From the NCBI GenBank assembly GCA_001414345.1, contig LLCB01000083.1, forward strand, positions 62,001-126,000: 64,000 nt of DNA, written 5' to 3'. This document shows, one piece after another, positions 34,201 through 46,352 of the stretch. Each line of letters starts with the position of its first letter. Position 1 is the stretch's first letter. The stretch is from Hymenoscyphus infarciens. Taxonomy: Eukaryota > Ascomycota > Leotiomycetes > Helotiales > Helotiaceae. The position numbers and the translations under genes are program-made. A model generated the notes under the pieces. The model made no database searches and was not told where the DNA came from. It was given only the letters and a program-made list of their open reading frames with translations.

Positions 34201-36650
34201 ATCTCTTATAAAGTTTAACACTTTAAATAGCTTTTAAAGTAATCAACGATATAGTAGGCCTAAATAGACTAGTCTCTACTCTATTAGTATATAGAGTATA
34301 TACTCGAATAACTATAAATAATATACCTTTATAACTGATTTCTACGAGGTCTAAGACTTATAAGAAGACTACTTAAAAAGTATAAAAGTAGATTATATTC
34401 TATTAAGTTAAAGAAGCTCTTAATATACGAAATAGACTAATTAACCGAGTTAAGGACTTACTCTTAAATTTAGACGTTTTAGTATAGAGGGAGTATATAA
34501 AGTCTTAGATAGAACCTTTTATCTTTTAAGAAATCGAGAATAAGAACTATATCGTAGTACTACTAAGTAGTCTTATAAAGTTTTAATCTATAGTTATAAA
34601 ACTATACTTTATTAAAACTTCTAAAACTTCTAGAATAGTACTAGTAACTAAGGAAGTTTCTAGTATAGTACTATCTAAAACGATACTATAATCTTATAAA
34701 AAAGAGAGGACTTTTAAGTAATAGAGTAGATAAGATGTTAAATAATATTCACTTTCTCTCTAATACCGACTTTAATAGTTATAAATCTACTAAAACACTA
34801 ATATTCTAGAAACTATACTAGAACCTCTCTAGAAGCGTAGACGTAGACAGCTCTAAAAGTATTTAAGGCCTCTAAATAGGTCTTTTAAAGTATTATTCTA
34901 ATAGTTAGATACTTTTATAGACGATTTTAACTATATTACTCTTAAAGATATTAGAACTTTTCTTACTAATTTAAATAAACCTTATAATATTAAAGTATTT
35001 ATAGCTAATAATAGTATAGTATATATTAAATCATAATAAAAGAAGATTAATAGATTAACTAATTAAGGTGTTTTTAAGATTATTACCTAGAAGGAGTTAC
35101 CTTCTAATACTAGAATATTTAGATTATACTTTATAGATAATATTAAATTTAAAGGTATAGTACTTACTTTTATAAAGTTAAGATTAGTTATCTAAGTATA
35201 TAATAATACTAGAAAGTTACTAGTACTTACTTAAGCGCCTACTATTCAAAGAGTAAGCTAGAGAATAATCCTTATACTTATTATAATACTTCTAGGCTTA
35301 TAAGTATTTATTTAGAATATTATATAAGTATATATATAATCGTTAACCGACTTAAATTAAAAATTCTTTATATACTCTTTTAAAGGTTATTCTTAATAGG
35401 AAGATATATTCTTCGAGGTAATTAGACTACTATATAGTATTCTAGAAGCTAGTAATTACTAGTTTATAACGTACTATAAACACTATATTATAAGGCTTAT
35501 AATAGAATAGTTAATATTCAACCTCTGTCTTTTATATACTAAGTTATACTAATATAATAAGTAAGTAAAGTTAGATACCTCTTTTAGTATAGTAGGCTTT
35601 TAAACTAATAATACTCTTATACTTACTAATAACGCTTTTACTAATAAAGAAGAGCTTACTATTAACGAAGCTAGATTTATATCTAAGAAGAGAGAAGAGC
35701 TTACTATTAACTATCTAATTAAATTTAATAGAGGGCTAATTACTAAGTATTATAACAGCTCTATATCTCTTACTTAGGATTACGTAAAATACTTAGATTT
35801 AGTATAAAAGGCCTTATCTAAGATATCTAATATAAAAGAGATATTATATATAGTAGATACTAAAGATTAATATATTATATAATATACTAGAGAGGTATAC
35901 TTAGCTATAGTATCTTAATCTAAGGCTGCTTTTAACTTATTATATACTATCTAAACTATTAATTCTTAAGATAATGATATTTTACTTCTTAATAAGCGAA
36001 TTTAATAGTAAATCGATAATCTCTTAAGAAGACTTAAATTTATTAAATTAGATAAATCTTCTCTAAAGTTATATACTTTTACTAATAGATTATTCGCTAA
36101 TAATAAGGACTTATCGTTATAAATCAGCTATGTTATTATACTTATAAATAAGAACGATAATACTAATATTTTATATTAGTCTTCTACTAAGTATAAGAGA
36201 GTTACTTATAGCGTTTTAGTATTAGAATTATATATAATAAGCTCTAGATTTAATACCGCGGCTTTAATTAAATCTACTCTTAAAAGTATTCTAGGATTTA
36301 AGGTTCTACTTATAGTATATACTAATTCGAAGTCTATTTATAAATATATAGCTAAATTAGATATAACGAAAGAGAAGTAACTAATAATTAATATTATATA
36401 CTTATAAGAGATATATAAGTTAAGAGAAATTAATAAGATTAAATAGATTAATAGTAAGAGTAACCCTACTAATACTATAACTAAAAAGAGTTACTATAAT
36501 ACCTTATAAAAGTTGATTAATATAAATAAGCTAGATATTAAGCTTATAGAATAGATAGAATAGAATAAGAGATAATAGAGAATAGAAATAGAGCCTTCTT
36601 ATTAGTTAAGAATAAGGAATAGAGAGCTCTATTTAGTTAGATTAGATATA
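31300..36650 (+). pseudogene. RIP-inactivated gag-pol of Copia-C
   Basis: Readable remnants on the + strand include the reverse transcriptase segment at about 34975-35250 (GVFKIIT, ARIFG-like TRIFRLYFIDNIK, then APTIQRVS at about 35238). Downstream, KEELTINEARFISKKREE lies near 35650-35700. RNase H is clear at about 36020-36500: FTNRLFANNKDLSL, SSTKYKRVTYSVLVLELY, TNSKSIYKYIAKL. Gag and integrase lie upstream but are too decayed for residue-level calls. TAA and TAG interrupt every frame. Confidence 0.8.
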
Positions 36651-36699
36651 TGATTTTTAATAATTTTAAGTAACTTCTGTCGTTTTAAAGAAGTGCTAG

Positions 36700-36870
36700 T
36701 GTTAGTATATATTTAAGAGGTAAATAGCGACTTAGATTAGTATACGTAGATATACGTGCTTCTTACTTAAGAGCTACTTAAGTAGGCCTCGTAGCTAGCT
36801 TTACTCGGTATATACGAACGATAATATAACTCTTTTTACATCGCTTTTATAACCATAGGTTATACTAATA
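36700..36870 (+). repeat. Right LTR of Copia-C
   Basis: 171 bp, starts TGTTAGTATATATTT and ends GTTATACTAATA. Followed by the CTAAT duplication and then the rest of the outer LTR. Confidence 0.9.
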
Positions 36871-36875
36871 CTAAT

Positions 36876-37113
36876 ATAGAAGAAAAGGAAAAACTATCTC
36901 TCTTCTAACTCTAGAAGAGTAGACTATTATATATAAGAGGTTTAAATAGTATAAAAGAGTCTAAAACTGAATAATAATATATATTAGCTAATATAAAAGC
37001 TTAAACCTATATAACCTTTCTAAAATAGATAATATAAGATAATAACTACTAAAACCTTATATATAGTAGATACTTCTAGCTATCTAGAATAGTCTAGATA
37101 ATAGACTATTATA
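36876..37113 (-). repeat. Outer LTR, left copy, second segment
   Basis: 238 bp continuing the 325-bp outer LTR after the Copia-C insertion. Matches 39098-39335. Confidence 0.88.
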
Positions 37114-39010
37114 TCTCTCTCTCTTAAAGAAGACTTGTTCTAAGTCTTTACTATGTTATTAGAGTTGAATTAAGATAGTATAAGTATTATAACCTTTATT
37201 ATATTTATTAATTTTATTATAAGTAAAAAGGTTAGAGTTTAAATCGTAGCTAACCTAAGTTTATAGATACTTTATTTATTAAAATTATTATAAATAAGAT
37301 ATTAAGATATTAGTTCTAAATCGACTTTATAAATGCTTATAAAATAGAGACTTCGTTTTTAATCCTTTAATATTAAAGTAAGTGTTTACTAAAAGAGTAT
37401 AGTCTAATCTGTCTAGTAGGTTAGAAAAAGTTTAAAGTAAAGTTAAAAAAAAGTTTAAAAGTCAAAGATGAATTTAGAGTAGTATTAGAGGTTATTTAGT
37501 TAAGAGGTAGTAATAACTTAGTTAAGAGCTTATTTTAAGAGTATACTAATTCGTATCCGATTTGAATTCGAATAAAACTTCTAGTCTATTAGAAGTAAAA
37601 AGAAAGTAAGACTCTTATAAGAGTTAGTAGAGTTTTAATTAGTTAAAAACGAAGTTATTACTAAATATTAAAAATACTATCTAAAGTTTAGAAATAGTAA
37701 AAGAGGTAGTCTTAGCTAGTTAAATAAACTTAATACTAAAGTTATTATATTATTTTATTCCTTTTAGCGATTCAGGTCTAAACCGGGGTACTTAAGAACT
37801 TATTTATTATCTTCTAATTTCGAAGAAGAGTTGTTATTAGATTATAGAAAGTTTAGAGCTAGATAGAGGTATTCTTTTAAACTAAAGAACTTCTTAATAA
37901 AGTTGTAATTCTAGTGTCTTTTAAGTATAGTAGACGTGTTTTAGAGCTAAGGTATAATCTTATCTTATATATAAAAGAACCTTTCTAATTCTAATATCTC
38001 TCTAAGTATAGCTATACTTAAAAAGTAACCTTTTAAAGTTAGTAAAAGTTTTTTTAGTATAATCTTCTTTTAATTCTACTTCTTTCTCTTTTAACCTTTA
38101 TACTAGCTAGGACTTAGTCTATAATTATAGTCTTTTAAATATTTACTAATAGATGTTTAAAGAAAAAGTTTAAAGTTAAGTTAGATAATATTTAGTTAGA
38201 ATTAATAGTAATACTTAGCTAAGAGCTTACTTCTAAGTTTTATCTTAATAGAAAGTATATTTTAACTAATTTATATCTAATTTAAGAGAAGTAGTAAGAA
38301 AGTATTAGAGATAGAGGCTTATAAGCGAAAAGGGTCTAAAAGCAAAGAAGAGTTAGATTAAGAAGGGTTTAGAGGTAGGATTTAGTTATTAACTTTAAAG
38401 TTTACTTATAATTTTATTCTCTATCTCTTTACTAACTAATTGTTTTATTCTTTAATTTTGCCTCTATCTTATCTATATATTATCTATATTTAAAAAGTCT
38501 TTTTAAGACCTTTTGTATTTTTTTAGTATATAGTTATATATTAGAGAGGGTTTAGAGAGTTATCTTTTAAAAAAGAGAGGTAGCTCTAGAAGAGAGTTAT
38601 TACTTAACGTCTTATAATAGAACTAATTTAGAGAGAGACTTAAGGTCTTCTTAGAAATTTAATATAATATTGATTTAGAGACAGAAGAGAGAGTATAATT
38701 AGATTTAGAAGCCTTCTAGATAACTTTAGTATATTAACTTATTTACTAAACCTAGAGTTATTAGAATTCTTAGGAATACTTAGCGTATTTTAATTCTTTA
38801 ACGTATTAGTAATACGATGTTTACTAGCTATTTATATAGATATCAAACCCTAGTATTACTAGCTATCTAGGTAGTCTCTAATTCCTTAGCTATTTAAGAT
38901 TATTCTTAGTAACTAGTCTAATTCTAGCCTAAAACGAAAGAGGTATACTAACGTGTTTAAAAGAGATATTATTTATACTATTACTAGTAAAGAAGAGTTT
39001 TTCCTTTTTA
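37114..39010. other. Internal region of the outer LTR element, no readable genes
   Basis: AT-rich and RIP-like. Two loosely similar segments (around 37520 and 38210, sharing TTAG-TAAGAGCTTA wording) hint at internal duplication. I see no gag, integrase or reverse transcriptase motif on either strand. Confidence 0.6.
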
Positions 39011-39335
39011 TATAATAGTATAAAATATATACTACTATAGAAGAGGTATATAAGAGTGCGTTTAGTAGAATAATATACGTAAATACTAGGCTCTAATATA
39101 GAAGAAAAGGAAAAACTATTTCTCTTCTAACTCTAGAAGAGTAGGCTACTATATATAAGAGGTTTAGATAGTATAAAAGAGTCTAAAACCGAACAACGAT
39201 ATATATTAGCTAATATAAAAGCCTAAACCTACGTAACCTTTCTAAAACAGATAATATAAGATAATAACTACTAAAACCTTATATATAGCAGGTACTTCTA
39301 GCTATCTAGAATAGCCTAGGTAATAGGCTATTATA
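39011..39335 (-). repeat. Outer LTR, right copy (uninterrupted)
   Basis: 325 bp, TATAATAG...CTATTATA, followed by CTAAT. It provides the pre-insertion sequence for Copia-C. Confidence 0.9.
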
Positions 39336-39377
39336 CTAATCTATTAAACTATAACTCTTCTTCTAGAGTATTAAATA

Positions 39378-39841
39378 TAGTAAGTTACGAGATAAGCTTC
39401 TCTTTTAAGAATATTTCATAAACTATATATTTTAGAAAATTTCTTAATCTATTATTTATTTTCAAAAACAAAAGAAAAAGGTATTTTTAAAAAGAACTGC
39501 TATATCTTCTTATATCTCCTCTCTATTTATTACTATATCTAAGTAAAGATAATAAGAAGAAACTTAATTCTTAGAAAACGCTCTTTTATAAGAGTAATTT
39601 TTATACTCTTATAATATTAAGTAGTCTTTCTTTATTAAGACTTTATAAAAACATAGATATATATAAATAAGTATTTATTTTCTTCTTAGAAAGTTTCTAG
39701 AGTAAAAAAAGAAGCTATAACGCTTTTATTAGCTATTTTTTTTAAGAATATAATAATATATAGTAGTATTAAGTAAAGAGAGAAAGAGTATTTAGAAAGT
39801 AGGAATTTTATTAAAAGAGAAGCTTAAATCGTGACTTATAA
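39378..39841. mobile_element. MITE copy 1 (TA target, CAGTGAG-type terminal inverted repeats), RIP-degraded
   Basis: 464 bp. The left end TAGTAAGTTACGAGATAAGC and right end GCTTAAATCGTGACTTATAA are degraded versions of the family termini, with TA on both sides (39376-39377 and 39842-39843). Internal wording (CTCTATTTATTACTATATC, AATATAATAATATATAGTA) matches copy 3 at 53570. Confidence 0.75.
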
Positions 39842-40647
39842 TACCTAAAACTAAGTAGTTACTCTAAAAGAAAACGCTATAAATAGGTAGTTTATAAGTA
39901 GAAACATATTACTAATTATAGATAATCTATAGATTAGTTAGAGTCTTAGAAGAAATCTAGGTTATTAGTAGATTATTTTCATCTACTAACTAATAGCCTT
40001 TCTTAAAGATAAATAGTTAGTTATTTTTATACTCTCTCTCTCTCTCTCTTTTCTCTCTTAACTAGAATTATTTATCAAAGTACTAGATAATACGTACTAC
40101 TTCTATATTCTAATATAATAAACGAGGTTATCTACTAAAAGAGGTTTAGTAGTTTATTTCCTAAAAGAAAGTTAAGAGAAGAGATAAGATTAGTTAGTAT
40201 AAGTATAACTTATCTAGCTACTTAAGTAATACTCTATAGAGTTTAAGTAGAGTAGAAAGAGTAGAGTTTTAGTAGCGACTTCTTTACGTAGCGTAGAGTA
40301 GAGTAGAGTAGTTACTTATACCTACTTATAACTACTAAAGTAATACTATAACTAGAAATTCTAAGTAATAAAGTAATCTTATATAAAAACATAAATATAT
40401 AAATAAAGAGTTACTTTTTCTATAAGCCTTACTAAGTTATATAAGATGAAAGAAACTAATATTTAGTTACTACTAATTTCTTAGAGCTGTTTTTAAAAAA
40501 GTCAAATAGTAGAGAGAAGAGAGAAGATCTCGCTTAGCTTAAGCTCTCGGCGCTACTAGCTGCTAGTAGCGCTACCTCGGTACTGCTCCGAGCTCTAGCC
40601 TAGTTCGTTCTAACTTAGTCTAAACTACTCGAGTAGTACTCTGAGAT
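39842..40647. other. AT-rich repeat-derived block
   Basis: No readable gene. Contains TC/CT runs near 40035-40058, TAGAG-type simple repeats near 40250-40315, and a short GC-richer patch with small inverted repeats at about 40535-40600. Confidence 0.5.
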
Positions 40648-40662
40648 AGAGTAGAGTAGTTG

Positions 40663-41626
40663 AGATACAAAGACTTAACACCTATACGCGGTGTATTCTA
40701 TGAATCTATAGCTCTTATTTAAGAGTCTATAAAGCCAAGTTTGAGTTATAGAGAGTTATAGTAGTAGAAGGAGAGAGAGAGAGAGAGAATTAAGAGCCTT
40801 AGTATAAATTTTTTTCACTAACTAACTAACTAACCAAATATACTATATACTACTCTATTATAACTAGCTATCCTCTTATATATAGCTTACTAAACGCTCT
40901 ACTAAAGATTCCTTAATAGAGTTATATATCTCTTAATTAAATCGGTTATATCTTAGTTAAAGAGGCGCTATACTTTCTTAATAAAGCTTAAAAGAGAAAC
41001 AAAACTTCTAAAGAGCGCTTTATAAGAGTCGACCTCTAGAATAAGGCTATAATAAAGAGAGACAGGAATAGGTTATATACTACGGTTATAGAGATAAGAG
41101 CGAAGGAAGGTAGGACTTAGAGAAGAGTACCTAGACTAGATTAATACTACGTAGAGACTTCGAATTAGAGATAGTAAGTATACCTCTTTATAAAATATTA
41201 TTTGAATTCTTATAGAAGAGATAGTTAGAGTATTAGTAGCCTATAAGTTAAAGAGATCTATATATACTTAGAGTAAAGGAGACTAGATAGAGAGTATATA
41301 CTTACTATAGCTCTAGATAGAACCTCTCTATAAGAGTTATTAGTTACTAAGTAGAAGGGATTAGCTAGCTAAGGTTTTTACGCTTTTCCTTAGCTCTAGA
41401 GTATAAACTAAACTAAATACTTCTATTAAGAGAAGTAGTTGAATAACAGTTAATTTAATTAATCTATAAGAAAGGCACGTCTAGATAAGAGAGAAAGCTA
41501 TAGTAGTTCTACTATAAAGTCGTAGATAAAGCTATAAGACGTCTTATATAGCTAGCTCTTTAGATAGAGCTATAGAACAAGCTACATAGGACAATAAACT
41601 AAGATTCCAAAAAAAAAAAAAAAAAA
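40663..41626 (+). mobile_element. Possible poly(A)-tailed retroposon
   Basis: The segment ends in 18 A (41609-41626) and is flanked by an exact 15-bp direct repeat, AGAGTAGAGTAGTTG, at 40648-40662 and 41627-41641. That pattern suggests LINE-type retroposition of about 960 bp. The flanking repeat is low-complexity and near-copies occur at about 40305, so the match could be chance. The interior is RIP-like with no recognisable domain. Confidence 0.4.
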
Positions 41627-41641
41627 AGAGTAGAGTAGTTG

Positions 41642-42082
41642 CTACTACTCTATTCTACTCTGCTCATTTCCCACACAGAAAGATACAGTTGCTACTGTAC
41701 CACATAGAAATAAACAAGCTCTAGTACCAAAAACGACCTAGGTGGTGTTTAATGGATTTTATTTATCTTTGGAGAGCAATTTTACGGGGTATCAAGCTAT
41801 GGAGCTATATACACCAAGCCAAGTCCGCAGTGCAATTTGCTATGCTAGAGCCCCCTTTTCAGCCCGTTGTCGTCCCTCCTTCCTCTTCCCCTCGTTCATT
41901 CATTCGTGCTTCATTCATGATCCACACATAACCTTAGGGTATATACATCACCACCATCCCCTCGCCCACACATAATTTCAATCCCCCCTTGAATGCCAAT
42001 TGCCAGATCCCAACTAATAAAGAGCAGCAAAGTACGAGCCAGATATTAATGAACCTTATAAACTAGAGCCCCAAAGCCAAGT
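41642..42082. other. Transition from AT-rich block to ordinary DNA, 3' flank of choline kinase gene
   Basis: Ordinary composition resumes at about 41650. No gene is supported; a 77-codon ORF at 41742 has no family features. Confidence 0.5.
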
Positions 42083-45000
42083 TTAATACTCAACCCCATT
42101 AACAGCGCTCACCAAACTCTCCGGCAAGTCATTTTTGCTCATGATCCCCAAACTCAAGACATCCCCCCAAAAGAAGAGAGCCCGATGCTGAGCATAAGCC
42201 AAATAATCAAACTCGTCTTCTTCATCACCACCTTCTTCCGCCTCTCCATGCTTCTCCACCAAAGCATTCTCACCAACTTTCTGCTCCAACGATCCATTAA
42301 GTTGTTTCCCCTCCTCAATCACCCCAGGTGAAGCCACGAGTGTTTTATCCTCAAGAGTAACGTCAGATTCATCCTCCTCATACGCCGTAGTATCCTCCCC
42401 GTCCAACCCCGGAACCTTGGCCTGCACAATCCCCCACGCAACCCACTGCGCGCTATTAGCCAACCTCCAAACCCTAGTTTCCTCGAGCAACCCCTCAACC
42501 CTTCTCTCAATCTCCATTTCCCTCCTCTTTTCCTCTTCGGCATATGCACTCCCACCCGGTGTTGATGCTCCATCCTCTTGTTTAAGATTGAACGCTAAAC
42601 TCGAAGACGAGGAAGTACCAAGACTAGAAGAAGGACGCTGGTAATAAGAAGATGAAGAAGTAGTATTATCAATCGAAGTACTGGGACCACCGGGAGCCCT
42701 AGAATCAAGAAGGAACTCATTGACACCACCGCGCATACTGGATGTACTAGAGTCAAGCGGCTGCAATTTCGGTGTTGCCGAGGCGCGAGGGTTAAATTGG
42801 GGACGATGATTGACGTATGAGCGGACGAAACTTCGTTGTTCTTCTAGTGTTGGGTAGTTTTTGGTATTGCATGCCCAGGGACGAGTGGCGTCGTGGTAAT
42901 TGTAGCACCATTCTGTGAAGTGGTTTGCGAATTCGAGACCTGGGGTGTTGGCTGAGGCGTACTCGAAATCGATGACTACTAGTTGTTTGTGGTGGTTTGC
43001 TGGGAGGAGAAGTGGTGAGGGAGGGGGGAATGTGCCATCTTGAGATGGGGTTGAGGGGTGGGCTGGGATTAGACGGAGGATGTTGCCGTATTGGGTCTGG
43101 GAACTGTTAGTAAAGCGTATGCAAAAAGAAAGGGGGGGGGAAACTTACATCATTGTGAGCAAAGACCAAGCGACTCTCCGCTCCACCCTTCTTCTTGTAG
43201 TACTCGTCAAGCCATTTTCGGTACTTGTCAACAGCGCCCTTGAATACTTTCCATTCGACACCGCAAACCAATCCTCGTTCTCGCCAATTCTCTCCTTTGC
43301 CTCTTCTCTTACTGAGGATCTCCCCATCAAGATAGGTGATGACTTCTTGGCATCGATCAACCCATTTATCCCAATTTCTCCAAACAAATGGTCCCTCCTC
43401 TCGTTCCCTAGCAAGAAGATCAATTCCGTCATGGAGTTCTCGCATCCGCTTGGCAATCTGCTTGCTCGTATCCATAACTCTCAAATCCTCTGCTTTCAAA
43501 GTAGTAGCATTGAAGTATTCCTCGAATCGACCATTTGTGAAAGTTCCCAGCAACCTCGGACCAATCTTCTTTCTGGCCAACCTCTTCAAAATACCCAACT
43601 CGTTCTCGCGATCAATAAGATGCTCGACTTGGGGTCCGTAAATTCGAAGAAGTAATTTAGGAGGAGGTTTCGTAGAATGAGGCTTCGAGCTTGAGTTGGC
43701 GACTGGAAGGTCTTTTGGCGGAGAAACGACATAAACAGCATTCGTGAGAGCACCACTCAGCCTTTCAACCTCAATTTCTGAACCTCGTTCTAAGGGAACT
43801 TTCCGCCATCCTTTCAATCGTAGGGTATGTGCCAATCTAACAATCTCGCTCTTGAATTGAGCCCAATGTTTTCGTTCCTTTTCTGCTCGTCTGGAGGAAT
43901 TGAGGGTGGCGGTCGTATCAGAGGATTCCAGAGTTGCTCCACCACCACCGTATGACATGGTCTTGGAATTGTCCAGCACAACATCACAACTTGGCACAAC
44001 CACATCTCCGTCCTGGTATTCGGTGTCTGAGCTGTAGACTCCTCCCAATTTCTTCGCAGAGCTTCTTCTCCGTCCCAAAACACTCGGTCTTCGTGCAGAG
44101 GTTGGCGACCCCAATGGTAAAGAATCGCTCCCAAGATTGGCCACGTGGTCCTCCAGAATCCGCTGCAGTTTGTCCAGAGACATGGCGCTGGAATCCGAGC
44201 TAATTGACTCCGTTCTAGGTCTCGCGATATAGGTACTCGGACGCGCAGGTTCCTGGTTCACAATGGCAGAGCCATCCTTATCTCCTCCTCTCCTCTTCGA
44301 CTTCCGCGCCTTCTTGGACCTCTCGCTCTGCAGCCAGCTGAGGACATCCGAGAGTAGTTTCTTATCCGCGTGAAGGTGTCCATTCTCATGCTTCTCATGT
44401 TTATGGTGGTGAAGATGGCGAAGGTGATGATGTTTGCTCTCCTTTCCCTCTGCTTGTTTCGACGCGTTCGAGGCATCGCCGTCGTCCAGACTGGTCTGAC
44501 TCACGAGGGAGAGCCTACTCGAGTTACTCGACGCCATGTTGGGCCGTCCGCTCAATCGTCTGCCTGCCACGCCAGCAGGGAATTGTTTGACGCGGAGAGC
44601 TTCTTCGGAGGGTGGTAGAGGAGGAATGGGTTCAGGTTCGCCTTCGGCAATGGAGACGACTAAAGAGTTGTTTTGTTAGTCAACCGCTCTTTCACAACTG
44701 GCAGAAGAAGTGGGCTCTCGCAGCGCAGATAAGCCACTGGCAGATGGGAGATATGAGATATGAGATATGAGATATGAGCTTGGATCCCAAATGCAGCCAG
44801 CTCTGGCATTCCCAGGGAGTTGTCCCTGTCCCAGTGTGCACGGCAGAGATAACCCCGCACCACCGTGTATCGTGCTATGATATGCCCAACACACGAGCCA
44901 GCACAACACACCCAAACATATATCGTGAGAGGTTGATGATGCTGCCACTGCTGCTCTGCTATATGCACACCACTCGGGGAAACGCGTCGGTTGTCTTCTT

Positions 45001-45108
45001 ACCTTTAGGTCCTGTCTTGGGGCTGTAGGTCTCATCCGTCTCGTCGCTCTTGAGGGCGGGTCGCAATGGAGGGGCCTCGAGGGAGGAAGGTGCGCCTGTT
45101 GGAGTCAT
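42083..45108 (-). CDS. CKI1: Choline (or ethanolamine) kinase
   Basis: Three exons: 45108-45003, 44659-43149 and 43096-42083. The introns are GT-AG (343 and 52 bp) and the frame closes to 876 residues. The first exon supplies MTPTGAPSSLEAPPLRPALK. Residues to about 260 are low-complexity with a His-rich patch (KHHHLRHLHHHKHEKHE). The kinase follows: RLSGALTNAVYVV (ATP-loop region), LLRIYGPQVEHLIDRENEL, Brenner motif LVFAHND/TQYGNIL spanning the second junction (about 533-545), and the metal-binding VVIDFEYASANTPGLEFANHFTEWCYNYHD (near 580). The enzyme makes phosphocholine, the first step of the CDP-choline branch of phosphatidylcholine synthesis, in the cytosol. A long disordered insert separates this from the conserved C-terminal YAQHRALFFWGDVL. 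Substrate preference cannot be read from sequence. Confidence 0.92.
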
Positions 45109-46352
45109 CGTCGCTTGCTCTTAGCTTTTGGTCTTCACTGGTATGAGGTATGAGGTATGAGGTACGAGGTACGAGAATTGCGATAGAATTGATTCTTCTG
45201 ATTATTGTATCCAAAAAAGAGCTATGGAGGATATCAGCTAATAGATGTAGCTGCTTGCTGGGCCAACAATGCAATGTAGTAGCCGCCTCGTGAAGCTAGG
45301 CACCTGTCATAAATTCAACCACGTCCACGTGCTCTATCATTCGACTTCCAAGCTCCACTTTCCCCAGAAAGGCGGTGACGTCGATGGAGAGAAGTTAGGT
45401 AAATATTCGGTAAAGCAGAGGGTACACGAGAGATATCTTATCGCTAAGGAATAATTATCCAAACTGGCCTCTTCTTGCGAGGCCAAAAGGCCATCACGAA
45501 TCGCATCTCCAAAATTCAAGGAAAATTAACAAAGGGTTCAAAAATGACATAGTGTGGCTGTGTTTGTGGCTAGAAAGGGCACGAAGAACATCCAATCAAA
45601 TTGAGACAACGAGGATATCTGTTTTTATCCCTGCTTTCATCCAACATTTGTTGCATGTGATCCTTCCCCCAATTCAAGAGAACAACTGAAATATAGTAGA
45701 GGGATTTTTGGTTTTTTGATTAAATGGCTTGCTATTATAAGTATAGGTAAATGACGTTTGGATAGCATTAAAAAAAGAAGAGCTCATGTTTTTTTGCTCC
45801 TTTGATTTCATTGTTCTAGCTGTTTAGAACAATTTTAATTAATGGAGCAACGAGAAAAATTGTATATTTACAGCTGCCATTTAGCGAAGCCCCTTTAAAC
45901 CCTTGAATTTTGGAATCCTCTGTCTTTCTCTTTTTACGCACTTCATGTCTTTCTCTACTGAGATGTTCAGCCTGCGCGGTAACTCGGACATTCCTACTTT
46001 GAGACACATACTTCCCTCTTTCCCCGAGGCGCTTTTCATTTCAATTATTCGGCCATCCTATCGCTACATATAGAGACTATTACTCCTCTCTAAGCAAAAC
46101 GTTGCGCGACAGCTATATACAAATACGGCCTTAAATAACTGGTCGAGTGGTGCCACTTTACCGTCAACTTACGTACAAACAACATCTCAGCTACTTCTTG
46201 ATTCGAGTAAATATCACCCAACACTCAACCAACCAACACTATGCCAACAAACAGTCTTTTTCGCACACGCAGCTTTTATAACTTCATCTCAAGACTTTTA
46301 CTTTTGGCCTGAATGTAAACTCAATTGCAACACTTGAAACTTCAGACTCAAT
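45109..46352. other. Intergenic region
   Basis: Choline kinase promoter side, with a short GGTATGA/GGTACGA tandem run at about 45138-45175 and CCTCTTCTTGCGAGGCCAAAAGG-like inverted wording near 45467. No gene is supported. Confidence 0.5.

Larger units (their letters stand above)
30693..36870 (+). mobile_element. Copia-C: full-length Ty1/Copia retrotransposon nested in the outer LTR
   Basis: A 6178-bp element with 171-bp LTRs (30693-30863 and 36700-36870). CTAAT at 30688-30692 is part of the host LTR and is repeated at 36871-36875. The uninterrupted outer LTR copy at 39011 shows the empty site, GGCTCTAATATAGAAG. LTR copies differ at about 20 positions; by eye one is a transversion and the rest are transitions. 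The interior is RIP-like (CA/TG-poor, many TAA/TAG). Its reverse transcriptase motifs belong to a different Copia group from Copia-A. Confidence 0.93.
30606..39335 (-). mobile_element. Outer LTR element (about 2.55 kb, non-autonomous type) interrupted by Copia-C
   Basis: Both LTRs are exactly 325 bp when the nested Copia insertion is removed: left 30606-30692 plus 36876-37113, right 39011-39335. They begin TATAATAG and end CTATTATA, which are RIP-altered TG...CA ends with an 8-bp inverted repeat. CTAAT duplications flank the element. The internal part (37114-39010, 1897 bp) shows no readable gag or pol. A polypyrimidine tract (TCTCTCTCTCTT) directly follows the left LTR, which is a polypurine tract next to the LTR if the element is read on the minus strand; hence the strand call. 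Size and lack of domains fit a TRIM/LARD-like non-autonomous element. Confidence 0.82.

Noticed and set aside
42319..44618. Several ORFs opposite the choline kinase gene
   Set aside because: They are shadows of the coding strand with low-complexity composition and no family features.
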